Below the pieces are notes generated by a model. It worked only from the letters and a program-made list of their open reading frames with translations, had not been told where the DNA came from and searched no databases. The position numbers were made by a program, and so were the translations under genes. Shown piece after piece: positions 16,513 through 24,417 of a stretch of 64,000 nucleotides of DNA (the stretch's first letter is position 1; each line of letters begins with the position of its first letter). This DNA is from Pseudomonadota bacterium (GTDB taxonomy: Bacteria; Pseudomonadota; Gammaproteobacteria; Burkholderiales; SG8-39): the NCBI GenBank assembly GCA_947455195.1, contig CANGMI010000002.1, forward strand, positions 445,549-509,548, given 5' to 3'.

Positions 16513-16827
16513 ATGAAGACGCTTGCCCTCGTGCTGTCGGTGTTGATCATTGCGATCCAGTATCCGCTGTGGCTGGGCAAGGGCAGTTGGTTGCGCGTCT
16601 GGGATCTCGACCACAAGCTCGCCGCCCAGCGCGCCGGCAATGCGAGCCTGCAGGCGCGCAACGACGCGCTCGAGGCCGATGTGCGCGACCTGAAGAGTGG
16701 CTACGAGGGTATCGAGGAGCGGGCACGATCCGAACTCGGGATGGTGAAGCGCGACGAACTTTTTTTCCAGTTCGTCGAACCTCGTGTGCAAGCCCGGCGC
16801 CAGGTCGAGCCTCGGCCCGACCAATGA
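16513..16827 (+). CDS. ftsB: Cell division protein FtsB
   Basis: Small bitopic division protein (104 residues) that joins FtsL and FtsQ in the divisome. One N-terminal transmembrane helix (about residues 4-20, LALVLSVLIIAIQYPLWLG) is followed by a coiled-coil stretch with the typical N-rich heptads (QRAGNASLQARNDALEADV) and the conserved YEGIEERARSELGMVKRDE-FFQ region. It sits four bases after eno, the usual place for ftsB. Its stop overlaps the start of the next gene by four bases. Confidence 0.95.
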   Translation: MKTLALVLSVLIIAIQYPLWLGKGSWLRVWDLDHKLAAQRAGNASLQARNDALEADVRDLKSGYEGIEERARSELGMVKRDELFFQFVEPRVQARRQVEPRPDQ

Positions 16828-17891
16828 CCTGCGTCGCGGTTCCCTCCCTCTCGATCTGCCGGATCCTGATCGTCGATGATCAGACAACCGGGCGCGTGAT
16901 TCTCGAGCAGGCGGTGCGGGGCATCGATCCGATGCTCCAGGTGAGGGTTGCCGACAATGCGCTCGCGGCTCTCGCGCTCGCTGCCCGCGAGGCGCTCGAT
17001 CTGGTGCTGGTCGACTATCGGATGCCCGATCTCGATGGCATCGAATTCACCCGTCGCCTGCGCGCGCTGCCGCGCAATCAGCATGTTCCGGTCGTGATGG
17101 TCACGGTATTCGACAGCAAGAGCGTGCGCTACGAGGCGCTCGATGCGGGCGTGACCGATTTCCTCCCCAAGCCGGTCGACATGCGCGAGTGTGTCGCGCG
17201 CTGCCGCAATCTGCTGATGTTGAGGCGCCAGCAGATGCTGTTGGAAGACCGGGGTCGCGACCTCGAGGCCCAGGTCGACGCGGCAACCCGCGACATCCGT
17301 GCCCGCGAGCGAGAAACGCTCTTCAGACTGGCCAAGGCTGGCGAGTTTCGCGACGAGGAAACCGGCAACCATGTGCTGCGCATGGCACGTTATTCGCGTC
17401 TGATCGGCGAGGCACTCGGCCTGCCAGCGGCTGATCTCGAGACCCTTGAACTGGCAGCACCCCTGCACGACATCGGGAAGATCGGTCTGCCCGACTACAT
17501 CCTGCTCAAGGCCGGACGTCTGAGCCATGAGGAGACGCTGGTCATGCGTCGTCACCCGGTCATCGGGCACGAGATCCTGAAGGGCAGTGCCTCGAAGTAC
17601 GTGGAAATGGGGGCCCTCATCGCGCTTGGTCATCACGAGCGGTTCGATGGGTCGGGCTACCCCTACGGACTGCGTCGCGAGGCCATTCCGCTACCGGCCC
17701 GCATCGTGGCCGTTGCCGACGTGTTCGATGCACTGACCACGCGGCGCCCGTACAAGGCACCGTGGGAGCCTGACGCATCGCTCGCCTACCTGCGCGAGCA
17801 CTCCGGCTCGCACTTCGACCCGGTGGTGGTGCAGGGCTTTCTCGACCGCCGCGAGGAGGCCCTGAGCATTCTCGGCGATCTGGCCAGTTGA
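16824..17891 (+). CDS. Response regulator with HD-GYP output domain (putative cyclic-di-GMP phosphodiesterase, RpfG-like)
   Basis: A 355-residue two-domain protein. The REC domain (about 12-130) has the acidic pair in LIVDDQ, phosphoacceptor D64 in LVDYRMPDLDG, and K116 in FLPKPVD. A coiled linker (135-165) leads to an HD-GYP domain with H215-D216 in LHDIGKIGLPDYIL, H270-H271 in GHHERFDGSGYP and the GYP residues 278-280. Family members hydrolyse c-di-GMP. The start ATGA overlaps the ftsB stop, so a signalling enzyme is translationally coupled to a divisome gene. No sensor kinase is visible in the window. Confidence 0.9.
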   Translation: MTCVAVPSLSICRILIVDDQTTGRVILEQAVRGIDPMLQVRVADNALAALALAAREALDLVLVDYRMPDLDGIEFTRRLRALPRNQHVPVVMVTVFDSKSVRYEALDAGVTDFLPKPVDMRECVARCRNLLMLRRQQMLLEDRGRDLEAQVDAATRDIRARERETLFRLAKAGEFRDEETGNHVLRMARYSRLIGEALGLPAADLETLELAAPLHDIGKIGLPDYILLKAGRLSHEETLVMRRHPVIGHEILKGSASKYVEMGALIALGHHERFDGSGYPYGLRREAIPLPARIVAVADVFDALTTRRPYKAPWEPDASLAYLREHSGSHFDPVVVQGFLDRREEALSILGDLAS

Positions 17892-18061
17892 CTCGCGGTG
17901 GCATGCCGGTTGTACGGCGATCTGCGTGGGTGCCGAGGCCTGCGTCGGCGTCGCCTGCACATTCATGCCCGGCTGACCGTGTCTGACTGACCATGGCTCG
18001 ATTCGACCTGCTTCTTGCTCTCGGCCTTGCGATTGGCACGCCACGCAAGCACTTTGCGGTG

Positions 18062-18067
18062 TAGAAT
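18062..18067 (+). promoter_or_regulatory. Candidate -10 box of the tRNA cluster
   Basis: TAGAAT lies ten bases before tRNA-Pro, which would put the start of transcription 2-3 bases before the mature 5' end. No convincing -35 hexamer stands at 16-18 bp (TTGGCA at 18033-18038 is too far), so the call is weak. Confidence 0.3.
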
Positions 18068-18076
18068 TCGGGTCCC

Positions 18077-18153
18077 CGGGGTGTAGCGCAGCCTGGTAGC
18101 GCATCTGCTTTGGGAGCAGAGGGTCGGGAGTTCGAATCTCTCCACCCCGACCA
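18077..18153 (+). tRNA. tRNA-Pro (anticodon TGG)
   Basis: A full cloverleaf of 77 nt. The acceptor stem CGGGGTG pairs with CACCCCG, followed by discriminator A and encoded CCA. The anticodon stem TCTGC/GCAGA holds the loop TTTGGGA with anticodon TGG at 18111-18113. The T arm GGGAG-TTCGAAT-CTCTC is intact. It is the first of three tRNAs. Confidence 0.97.
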
Positions 18154-18200
18154 GTCCGACAGTTTCCAGGCGGGAGTGGTTTCCGGTTGTCCGGCAGCGG

Positions 18201-18272
<72 letters not shown>

Positions 18273-18277
<5 letters not shown>

Positions 18278-18298
18278 GCGGTTCTGGCCGGGTTTTTT
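18273..18298 (+). terminator. Terminator-like hairpin that includes the 3' end of tRNA-Arg
   Basis: GGCCAG (18273-18278) pairs with CTGGCC (18284-18289) around loop CGGTT, followed by GGG and six T residues (18293-18298). The shape is that of an intrinsic terminator, but the left arm contains the last acceptor base, the discriminator and the CCA of tRNA-Arg. tRNA-His starts 12 bp later, so termination may be partial or serve as a processing signal. Confidence 0.6.
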
Positions 18299-18309
18299 GC
18301 AGGTCCAGT

Positions 18310-18386
18310 GGTGGCTGTAGCTCAGTTGGTAGAGTCCCGGATTGTGATTCCGGTTGTCGTGGGTTCGAGTCCCATCAGCCACCCCA
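18310..18386 (+). tRNA. tRNA-His (anticodon GTG)
   Basis: A cloverleaf with acceptor GTGGCTG/CAGCCAC, an extra 5' G at position -1 (18310) opposite discriminator C, as required for histidine tRNA identity, and encoded CCA. The anticodon stem CCGGA/TCCGG holds the loop TTGTGAT with anticodon GTG. T arm GTGGG-TTCGAGT-CCCAT. No promoter is seen between it and tRNA-Arg. Confidence 0.97.
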
Positions 18387-18560
18387 TCGAACACCCCCTC
18401 CCTTCCTGCCGGCGACCTCTCGTCCACTTCGAGCCTGACGGGATCGCGTACGCCCGACACCCAGGCAGGTTGTGTTGGGGCAAGGGCAGGCTCCGCGCGT
18501 TTACGGATGTCCAACTCTCGGGTGGCATACTCGTTTGCGAGTTATTTCCGGAGTCGCTTC

Positions 18561-19079
18561 ATGAAAACGCTTCAATCGCTGTTGACTGCATGCATGCTTG
18601 TTCTGGTTGCCGGGGGCTGCGCGCTCAGCGACTTCGAGCACGCACGGGTCGTCCCCGGTCAGTCGCTGCAGCAGGCCGTGGCCATCGCCGGCAGTCCCTC
18701 GATGCAGCGGCCGGTGGCGGGTGGTGGGCTCGCGAGCTACTATGTGTATGGTCCGAGTGGCTGGCAGACCTGGCGCGTGCTGACTGACGCTGATGCGCGC
18801 GTCACCGGGGTTCGGCAGGTCCTCACCGCAGCCAACTTTCGAGACGTCCTGAAGCCCGGGGTGACGACTCGTGACGACGTTCTGTTCGAACTCGGGCCGG
18901 CCGGCCTGCAGACCGATTACCCGAACATCGGCACCGCGGTCTGGATCTACCGGTGGATGGAAGTCACCACGTCGATGCGGGTTGATCTGGATTTCGACCG
19001 GACAACCGGCATCCTGCGCGGTTACAACAGCTACTGGGATCCCTGCCCGCGGTCCTCTCTGACCTGCATGGGCACCTGA
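18561..19079 (+). CDS. Putative lipoprotein with two BamE/SmpA-like repeats
   Basis: A 172-residue exported lipoprotein. The N-terminus MKTLQSLLTACMLVLVAGGC is a signal peptide ending in a lipobox (VAGGC), so the mature chain would start with a lipidated Cys20. The rest contains two similar units, VVPGQSLQQAVAIAGSP...YYVYGPSGW and LKPGVTTRDDVLFELGPA...WIYRWMEV, each with the PG-x(n)-V-x(n)-G-P and W/Y-x-Y pattern of BamE/SmpA-like domains. The longer open frame upstream runs back into tRNA-His and is not coding. It stands alone after the tRNAs. BamE itself usually has one such unit, so this is probably a paralogue rather than the true assembly factor. Confidence 0.7.
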   Translation: MKTLQSLLTACMLVLVAGGCALSDFEHARVVPGQSLQQAVAIAGSPSMQRPVAGGGLASYYVYGPSGWQTWRVLTDADARVTGVRQVLTAANFRDVLKPGVTTRDDVLFELGPAGLQTDYPNIGTAVWIYRWMEVTTSMRVDLDFDRTTGILRGYNSYWDPCPRSSLTCMGT

Positions 19080-19127
19080 GGCCACGCCGGCGCCTTGTCG
19101 GCACGGCGGTCCGGGGGTGTTCGCAAG

Positions 19128-19147
19128 CCCGGGAGGTGTCTCCCGGG
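19128..19147 (+). terminator. Hairpin after the BamE-like lipoprotein gene
   Basis: CCCGGGAG (19128-19135), loop GTGT and CTCCCGGG (19140-19147) form a perfect 8-bp GC-rich stem 48 bp after the lipoprotein stop. No T-run follows, so it is at best an atypical or Rho-assisted terminator. Confidence 0.4.
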
Positions 19148-19169
19148 AGCGTCTCGCTTGTCCGCGGCT

Positions 19170-19193
19170 GGATCAGGGATGAACGCCTGATCC
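19170..19193. promoter_or_regulatory. Perfect dyad upstream of the TRAP transporter operon, candidate operator
   Basis: GGATCAGG and CCTGATCC are perfect 8-bp inverted arms separated by 8 bp, about 87 bp before the TRAP binding-protein start. A possible -10 box CATAAT follows at 19206-19211. The symmetry and spacing suit a dimeric regulator, but no regulator gene is adjacent. Confidence 0.4.
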
Positions 19194-19279
19194 GGTCGAT
19201 TCGGTCATAATGTCCGCACAAAGGACCGGCGGCCTGCAGTTCCGGCACACCAGACCGGGCCGAGGCGACAGGGGACGAG

Positions 19280-20305
19280 ATGATCAATCGAAGGCAAGCA
19301 CTGGCTGCAACCATCGCGACGCCCGTCGCAATGACATCGGTCTGGCGCCAGGCAGCAGCGGCCCAGACGCTCAAGATTTCGCATCAGTTCCCCGGTGGCA
19401 CGATCGAGGCTGGCGACTTTCGCGACCGGCTCTGTCGAATGTTTGCTGCCGATGTGGCGAAGCGTACTCAGGGGGCGCTCGCGGGCGAGGTCTATCCCAA
19501 CTCGTCGCTGATGAAGACGGTGGCCCAGTTCTCGGCCCTGCGAAAGGGCGCGCTCGATCTCACGCTGTACCCGATCTCGTATGCGGGGGGGGAGTTGCCC
19601 GAGACCAACATCGGGCTGATGCCGGGGTTGGTCACTTCCTACAAGCAAGGTGCGGCCTGGAAGGGGGCACCGGTCGGTCAGCGCTTTGCACGTTTCCTCG
19701 CTGACAAGGGCGTCATCATCGTGGCCTGGATCTGGCAGGCGGGCGGTGTCGCGAGCCGCAACCGGGCAATCATCGCGCCGGAAGACGCCAAGGGCATGAA
19801 GGTGCGCGGCGGCAGTCGCGAGATGGACATGGTGCTGAAGGCGGCCGGTGCCGCCACCTTGTCGATTCCATCGAACGAAGCGTACGCTGCCATGCAGACC
19901 GGTGCCTGTGACGCAGTGATCACGTCATCGACGAGTCTCATCTCGTTCCGGCTCGAGGAAGTTTCCAAGGCGCTCACGACGGGGCGTGGAAAGTCCTACT
20001 GGTTCATGCTGGAGCCGCTCATCATGTCGCGGCAGATCTTCGATGCCCTGCCGTCCGCACAGCAGGAGGCGATCATGGCGGCCGGGGCCGAACTGGAGAA
20101 GTTCGCCCTGCGCGAGGCAATGGCCGATGACCAGAAGGTGGCCGACGTGTACGCGAAGCGTGGTGCGACGGTGCGCGATCTGGATGACGCCACGGTCGAG
20201 AAGTGGCGAGCCATTGCTCGTGACACGGCCTGGAAGGATTATGCCGAGCGCTCGTCGCTGTCGGCCGAATTGCTCGCACTGGCCGAAAAGCTGCCGGCCT
20301 CATGA
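19280..20305 (+). CDS. TRAP transporter substrate-binding protein (DctP family)
   Basis: Periplasmic receptor of a tripartite ATP-independent (TRAP) transporter, 341 residues. The N-terminus MINRRQALAATIATPVAMTS carries a twin-arginine pair before a hydrophobic core, so export may be Sec or Tat; cleavage is likely near AAA-AQ. The mature region LKISHQFPGG and the hinge segment DAKGMKVRGG with MQTGACDAVITSS fit DctP proteins; the Arg in KVRG normally binds the carboxylate of the ligand. The stop overlaps the small permease start. An organic acid is the expected ligand, identity unknown. Confidence 0.9.
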   Translation: MINRRQALAATIATPVAMTSVWRQAAAAQTLKISHQFPGGTIEAGDFRDRLCRMFAADVAKRTQGALAGEVYPNSSLMKTVAQFSALRKGALDLTLYPISYAGGELPETNIGLMPGLVTSYKQGAAWKGAPVGQRFARFLADKGVIIVAWIWQAGGVASRNRAIIAPEDAKGMKVRGGSREMDMVLKAAGAATLSIPSNEAYAAMQTGACDAVITSSTSLISFRLEEVSKALTTGRGKSYWFMLEPLIMSRQIFDALPSAQQEAIMAAGAELEKFALREAMADDQKVADVYAKRGATVRDLDDATVEKWRAIARDTAWKDYAERSSLSAELLALAEKLPAS

Positions 20306-20841
20306 GCGCCGGGCCTGCCGAGGGAACAGGCGGTCTGAACGCGGCGGATCAGCACGCGGCTGCCGGAGCCATGGGCGTACTCAATCGCTCGATCGAGTAT
20401 CTGGCCTCGCTGGCGCTGATGGCCGCCGCGGTGGTTCTTACTTCGAGTGTCGTGATGCGCTATTTTCTCAACGCGCCGTCAGACTGGCAGGACGAGTTGT
20501 CGGTCTTTCTCATCGTCGGGGCCGTGTTCCTCTCCTCGGCAAGTGTGCAGGCAGCGCGCGGGCATGTCGGGATCGAGGCACTGGCGGCATTCCTGCCACC
20601 GCGGCTCGACCGCGCGCGGCGTGCGCTGGTGGATCTGGCCAGTGCTCTTTTCTGCGGGTTTTTCAGCTGGAAAGCGTGGGCGCTCTTTCATGAGGCACAG
20701 GCCGAGGGTTACCGTTCGTCCTCGAGCTGGGCGCCTCCCCTGTGGATTCCCTATGTGCTCATGGCGCTGGGCATGACACTGCTCACGGTGCAGATCCTGG
20801 TCCAACTGGTGGCACCCTTGCGCGGGAGGGGGCGCCGATGA
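20302..20841 (+). CDS. TRAP transporter small permease (DctQ family)
   Basis: A 179-residue inner-membrane protein with four predicted transmembrane helices, the DctQ pattern. The stretch RYFLNAPSDWQDELSVFLIVGAVFLSSA matches the family signature (R-Y-x(n)-W-x-E-E/D-L). It overlaps the binding-protein gene by four bases and the large permease by four bases, so all three parts are translationally coupled. Some residues before MGVLNRSIEYLASL may be a non-conserved N-terminal tail. Confidence 0.9.
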   Translation: MSAGPAEGTGGLNAADQHAAAGAMGVLNRSIEYLASLALMAAAVVLTSSVVMRYFLNAPSDWQDELSVFLIVGAVFLSSASVQAARGHVGIEALAAFLPPRLDRARRALVDLASALFCGFFSWKAWALFHEAQAEGYRSSSSWAPPLWIPYVLMALGMTLLTVQILVQLVAPLRGRGRR

Positions 20842-22190
20842 GCACGATGGCGATTGGTCTGGCCTATGGAGCCACGACGCTTCTGGTGATGTTCTCGGGC
20901 ATGCCGATCGCGTTTGCGCTCGGTGCCACGGCGAGCGTCTTCATGATCGCGTTCATGCCAGCGGCTTCAGTCGATACGATTGCGCAGAACGTCTACGAGG
21001 AAATGGCCTCGATCACGCTTCTGTCCATCCCGCTCTTCATCCTGAAGGGCGCAGCCATCGGACGGTCGCGCGCCGGCAAGGATCTCTATGGCGCGCTGCA
21101 TGCGTGGCTGCATCGGGTGCCCGGCGGGCTGGGCATCGCCAACGTGTTTGCCTGTGCACTCTTCGCGGCGATGGCGGGTTCGTCACCGGCGACCTGTTCG
21201 GCGATTGGTGCGGCGGGCATTCCCGAAATGCGAGCGCGTGGGTATTCGGGGGGATTTGCGGCCGGCATCATCGCTGCAGGGGGCACGCTGGGGATCCTGT
21301 TGCCGCCTTCGATCACGATGATCCTCTACGCGGTTGCGGCCGAGCAGTCACTGGGACGTCTTTTTCTGGCTGCCATCGTGCCGGCACTGATGCTGGTTGC
21401 GCTGTTTGCGGCTTATGCGGTCTGGCGGTTTCGGCTCGAGTATCGCCGCGCCGAGGCAGTCGTCGCAGCAGGGGGCTCCGGCTCGGCGCTGCTCGCGACC
21501 GAGCAGTTCACGATGAACGAGAAGCTGGCTCTACTGCCCCGAGTGCTGCCCTTTCTCATCCTCCTGACCGGGGTGATGTTCGCCCTCTACGGGGGCTATG
21601 CAACGCCCTCGGAAACGGCAGGTCTCGGTGCGGTGCTGGCACTCGTGCTCATCGCGCTCATCTACGCGGTGTGGCATCCGCGCGATCTGCAGCCCATCTT
21701 CAGTTCGACGCTGCGCGAGTCGACCATGCTGATGATGATCATCGGCATGTCGCTGCTCTATGCCTATGTGATGAGCTATCTGCACATCAGCCAGTCGGCG
21801 GCCCAGTGGGTGGTCGACATGCACCTGTCGCGCTGGGTGCTGCTGGCCGCGATCCTGCTCATGGTCGTGGTACTCGGATTCTTCCTGCCACCGGTATCGA
21901 TCATCCTGATGACTGCGCCGATCATCCTCCCGCCGTTGCGCGCAGCCGGGTTCGATCTCATCTGGTTCGGCGTCGTGATGACCATCGTGATGGAGATGGG
22001 GCTCATACATCCGCCGGTCGGACTCAATCTCTTCGTGATCAAGAACATTGCGCCCGACATCCCGCTGCGCGACGTGATTCTGGGCGTGCTGCCCTTCGTG
22101 GTCCTGATGTTCGTGGGGATTCTCCTGCTCTGTTTCTTTCCCGGCATTGCCACCGGTCTGGCCGATGCCGTCATGGGGGTGCAGGGGTAG
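20838..22190 (+). CDS. TRAP transporter large permease (DctM family)
   Basis: The ion-coupled transport subunit, 450 residues, with about twelve membrane segments. DctM signatures include FSGMPIAFALGATAS, AAMAGSSPATCSAIGAAGIPEMRARGYSGGFAAG and GTLGILLPPSITMILYA in the first half, and FLPPVSIILMTAPIILPPLRAAGFD plus GLIHPPVGLNLFVIK in the second. I chose the ATG at 20838, overlapping the small permease stop, because the open frame upstream lies within that gene. The DUF3500 gene starts 69 bp after its stop and is probably in the same operon. Confidence 0.94.
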   Translation: MSTMAIGLAYGATTLLVMFSGMPIAFALGATASVFMIAFMPAASVDTIAQNVYEEMASITLLSIPLFILKGAAIGRSRAGKDLYGALHAWLHRVPGGLGIANVFACALFAAMAGSSPATCSAIGAAGIPEMRARGYSGGFAAGIIAAGGTLGILLPPSITMILYAVAAEQSLGRLFLAAIVPALMLVALFAAYAVWRFRLEYRRAEAVVAAGGSGSALLATEQFTMNEKLALLPRVLPFLILLTGVMFALYGGYATPSETAGLGAVLALVLIALIYAVWHPRDLQPIFSSTLRESTMLMMIIGMSLLYAYVMSYLHISQSAAQWVVDMHLSRWVLLAAILLMVVVLGFFLPPVSIILMTAPIILPPLRAAGFDLIWFGVVMTIVMEMGLIHPPVGLNLFVIKNIAPDIPLRDVILGVLPFVVLMFVGILLLCFFPGIATGLADAVMGVQG

Positions 22191-22259
22191 CGCCTCATGC
22201 AGGGTGACATCGCCGTCGATCCGCGCGATCATCAGGGCGATACACGCGAGGAGAGACGG

Positions 22260-23720
22260 ATGGGCCAGATCGATTTCCGCAATTTCGTGCCTGCACCGGG
22301 CACGTCGAGGATCGCCGCGCCCGATGCCAGAGGCCACGCACGGGCCCGGCTGGGCAGCAGTCGCGCCGCAGAGCTCTTCTCAGGCTGGGAGACGCTCTTT
22401 GCAGTCCCCTACCGGGGCGTGACGACAGACGGCGCGCCGATACCGGGGCTCTTCGAGCGTCAGTCCGAGGGTGCCCCTTCGAGCGCGATGCGTCAGGCAG
22501 CCGCGACCGTGCTCTCGGCGATGGGCCCCGCGGAGCGTGCGCGCGGTCTCCTCGCTGTCGACTCGAGTCTGTGGCGCCGCTGGCAGAACACCGAGTTGCT
22601 GGTCGAGACGCATGGACTGCGTCTTGATGAGGTGAGCGTGGGCTTGCGCGAGGCGATTCTTCAGGTCTTGCGCACGAGCCTCAGCGCAGCGGGCTATACG
22701 CGTGCCCGACGCGTGATGCAGTTGAATGCCTTTCTCGGGCAACTGGTCGATGGCCCGGGGGTCATGGGCGAATGGAGCTATACCTTCTGCCTCTTCGGCG
22801 AGCCGCGTGCCGATGAGCCCTGGGGCTGGCAGTTGTTCGGCCATCATCTCGCCCTGAGCTGCCTGCTGCTGGGCGACCAGATGGTGCTCAGTCCCACCTT
22901 CATGGGGGCCGAGCCCTGTTACGACGATTCGGGGCCCTTTGCCGGGATGCACCTCTTCCAGGATGAGCAACGCGCAGGGCTCGGTCTGATGCGTACGCTC
23001 GAGGGCGAGCAACGTGCGCGAGCCATCGTGGCCGATTCGCTTCTCAGTCCGACGCTGCCGCCCGGACGACGCCACTTTGCCGACGGATTGCAGTTGGGTG
23101 CCGCGTATCAGGACAATCGCATCATTCCGCTCGAGGGCGTACCGGGGTCGTCTCTGGGCGCGCTGCAGCGCCGATCCCTGCTCGATCTGATCGAGGCGTA
23201 TGTGTCGCCTCTGCCTGCCGGCCCGCTGGCTCACCGGATGCGCCAGATCGAAGACCATCTGGATGCAACGCACTTCTGCTGGGTGGGTGGCACAGCCGAG
23301 GACAGCACCTTCTACTACCGGGTGCAAAGCCCGGTGCTCCTGATCGAGTTCGATCATCATGCCGGGGTCTACCTCACCAACGCCGAACCGCAGCCGTTTC
23401 ATGTGCACACCATCGTGCGTACGCCCAATGGCAACGACTACGGACATGACCTGCTGCGACAGCATTACGAGCAGGCTGCGAGGGCTGCCCAGGCTGGCGA
23501 GGGTGGCCATCTGGCACAGCATGGGGGGACTGCAACGGCGAGCGCGCGCAGCCATGATCACGGCCATGGGCACAGCCACTCGCACGATCACTCGCACAGC
23601 CATTCCCATGCCCATGATCACACGCATGATCATGGGCATGCCCCCGCCATCGATCAGGGTTATCCGCCCGCGAGCGTCGATGCTCAAGGTCCCCGCGCGA
23701 AGGGCCACGACGCTACCTGA
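22260..23720 (+). CDS. DUF3500 family protein with histidine-rich C-terminal tail
   Basis: A 486-residue protein of unknown function. The core resembles the DUF3500 family: GEPRADEPWGWQLFGHHLAL, then LGDQMVLSPTFMGAEP, and near residue 340 a stretch THFCWVGG followed by FYYRVQSPVLLIEFDHHAG and PFHVHTIVRTPNGNDYG. These His, Glu and Asp residues look like a metal or substrate site, but no activity is established. No signal peptide or membrane helix is visible, so it is probably cytosolic. Residues 431-460 are fifteen consecutive X-His dipeptides. The start at 22260 follows GAGGAGAGACGG; an in-frame ATG at 22197 is less likely. It closes the TRAP operon. Confidence 0.85.
   Translation: MGQIDFRNFVPAPGTSRIAAPDARGHARARLGSSRAAELFSGWETLFAVPYRGVTTDGAPIPGLFERQSEGAPSSAMRQAAATVLSAMGPAERARGLLAVDSSLWRRWQNTELLVETHGLRLDEVSVGLREAILQVLRTSLSAAGYTRARRVMQLNAFLGQLVDGPGVMGEWSYTFCLFGEPRADEPWGWQLFGHHLALSCLLLGDQMVLSPTFMGAEPCYDDSGPFAGMHLFQDEQRAGLGLMRTLEGEQRARAIVADSLLSPTLPPGRRHFADGLQLGAAYQDNRIIPLEGVPGSSLGALQRRSLLDLIEAYVSPLPAGPLAHRMRQIEDHLDATHFCWVGGTAEDSTFYYRVQSPVLLIEFDHHAGVYLTNAEPQPFHVHTIVRTPNGNDYGHDLLRQHYEQAARAAQAGEGGHLAQHGGTATASARSHDHGHGHSHSHDHSHSHSHAHDHTHDHGHAPAIDQGYPPASVDAQGPRAKGHDAT
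23550..23639 (+). repeat. Histidine-dipeptide repeat inside the DUF3500 gene
   Basis: Thirty codons encode fifteen X-His pairs where X is Ser, Asp, Gly, Ala or Thr. CAC and CAT codons alternate irregularly, so it is not a simple DNA slippage product but a low-complexity protein segment that appears to be maintained. Such tails bind Ni, Zn, Cu or Co in other proteins, including metallochaperones and cation transporters. Confidence 0.9.
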
Positions 23721-23782
23721 GGAAGTTTCGACTCCATCGGGCCGGCGCAGGGCAGGGTAGCCGTTGTCCCGGGGGGGGGCGG

Positions 23783-24289
23783 TCAGTCTCTGGCCTCAGA
23801 GGGTGCAGGTGCCGCCCATGGGGCATCACGCAGGGGCCACGGGCCGCTCGAGCCCGCCTCGTGAGCACGCTCGCTTCTGAAAATGCCGCGGATCGCATCC
23901 ATCTCCACACCGAGCGCGTCGATCACATCATCGAGCGAGACCACGCCGATCAATCGGTTGCTCTCGTCCAGCACGGCCAGACGTCGCACGCCGCGCTCCT
24001 GCATCATCAGGATGGTCTGCGGTATGGTGGAGGTCACCGCGATCGAATAGAGGGATGCCGTGAGCAGATCGCCGGCGTGCGTCTGCGCGGCGGGCAAGGC
24101 CGGGGCGAGCGCGCGCAGGGCCAGATCACGATCGGTGAGCACGCCGATGGCCTGGTACTGATTGGGCGGGTCGTCGGTAACCAGCACCATGCCCACGTGG
24201 TGCTCGAGCATCAGCTTGGCCACGGTCTGGACGCTGGCCGATCGTGGGGCAGTGACCAGGGTGCGGGACAGAATCCGTTCGATGTTCAT
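23783..24289 (-). CDS. CBS domain protein
   Basis: A 168-residue cytosolic protein made of two tandem CBS motifs (about residues 8-65 and 76-130). GVLTDRDLALRAL and GVVSLDDVIDALG are the typical strand-helix ends of each motif. A CBS pair usually binds adenine nucleotides and acts as a regulatory module. The longer open frame to 24406 is not conserved; the ATG at 24289 starts MNIERILSRTLVTAP, a normal CBS-protein N-terminus. The gene converges on DUF3500 and diverges from the next gene; its partner is unknown. Confidence 0.88.
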   Translation of the reverse strand: MNIERILSRTLVTAPRSASVQTVAKLMLEHHVGMVLVTDDPPNQYQAIGVLTDRDLALRALAPALPAAQTHAGDLLTASLYSIAVTSTIPQTILMMQERGVRRLAVLDESNRLIGVVSLDDVIDALGVEMDAIRGIFRSERAHEAGSSGPWPLRDAPWAAPAPSEARD

Positions 24290-24417
24290 GGGCACCTGCA
24301 AGGCTATGCGTTCGCCTACTCTGCCCTGCCTGCGCGCGCTCCACTTGAGGAAGCACAAGCCGCGGCCCGCTCGGGGTAAAGTAGGGGGCATTCGCCTCGA
24401 TGTCACCCGGAGACAAC

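Noticed and set aside
23550-23639. Histidine codon repeat considered as a DNA tandem repeat or CRISPR-like array.
   Set aside because: Codons vary, the spacing is strictly by dipeptide in the reading frame, and there is no spacer-repeat structure.
23771-23779. Run of nine G residues in a convergent intergenic gap.
   Set aside because: Short homopolymer without associated structure; at most a variable or error-prone site.
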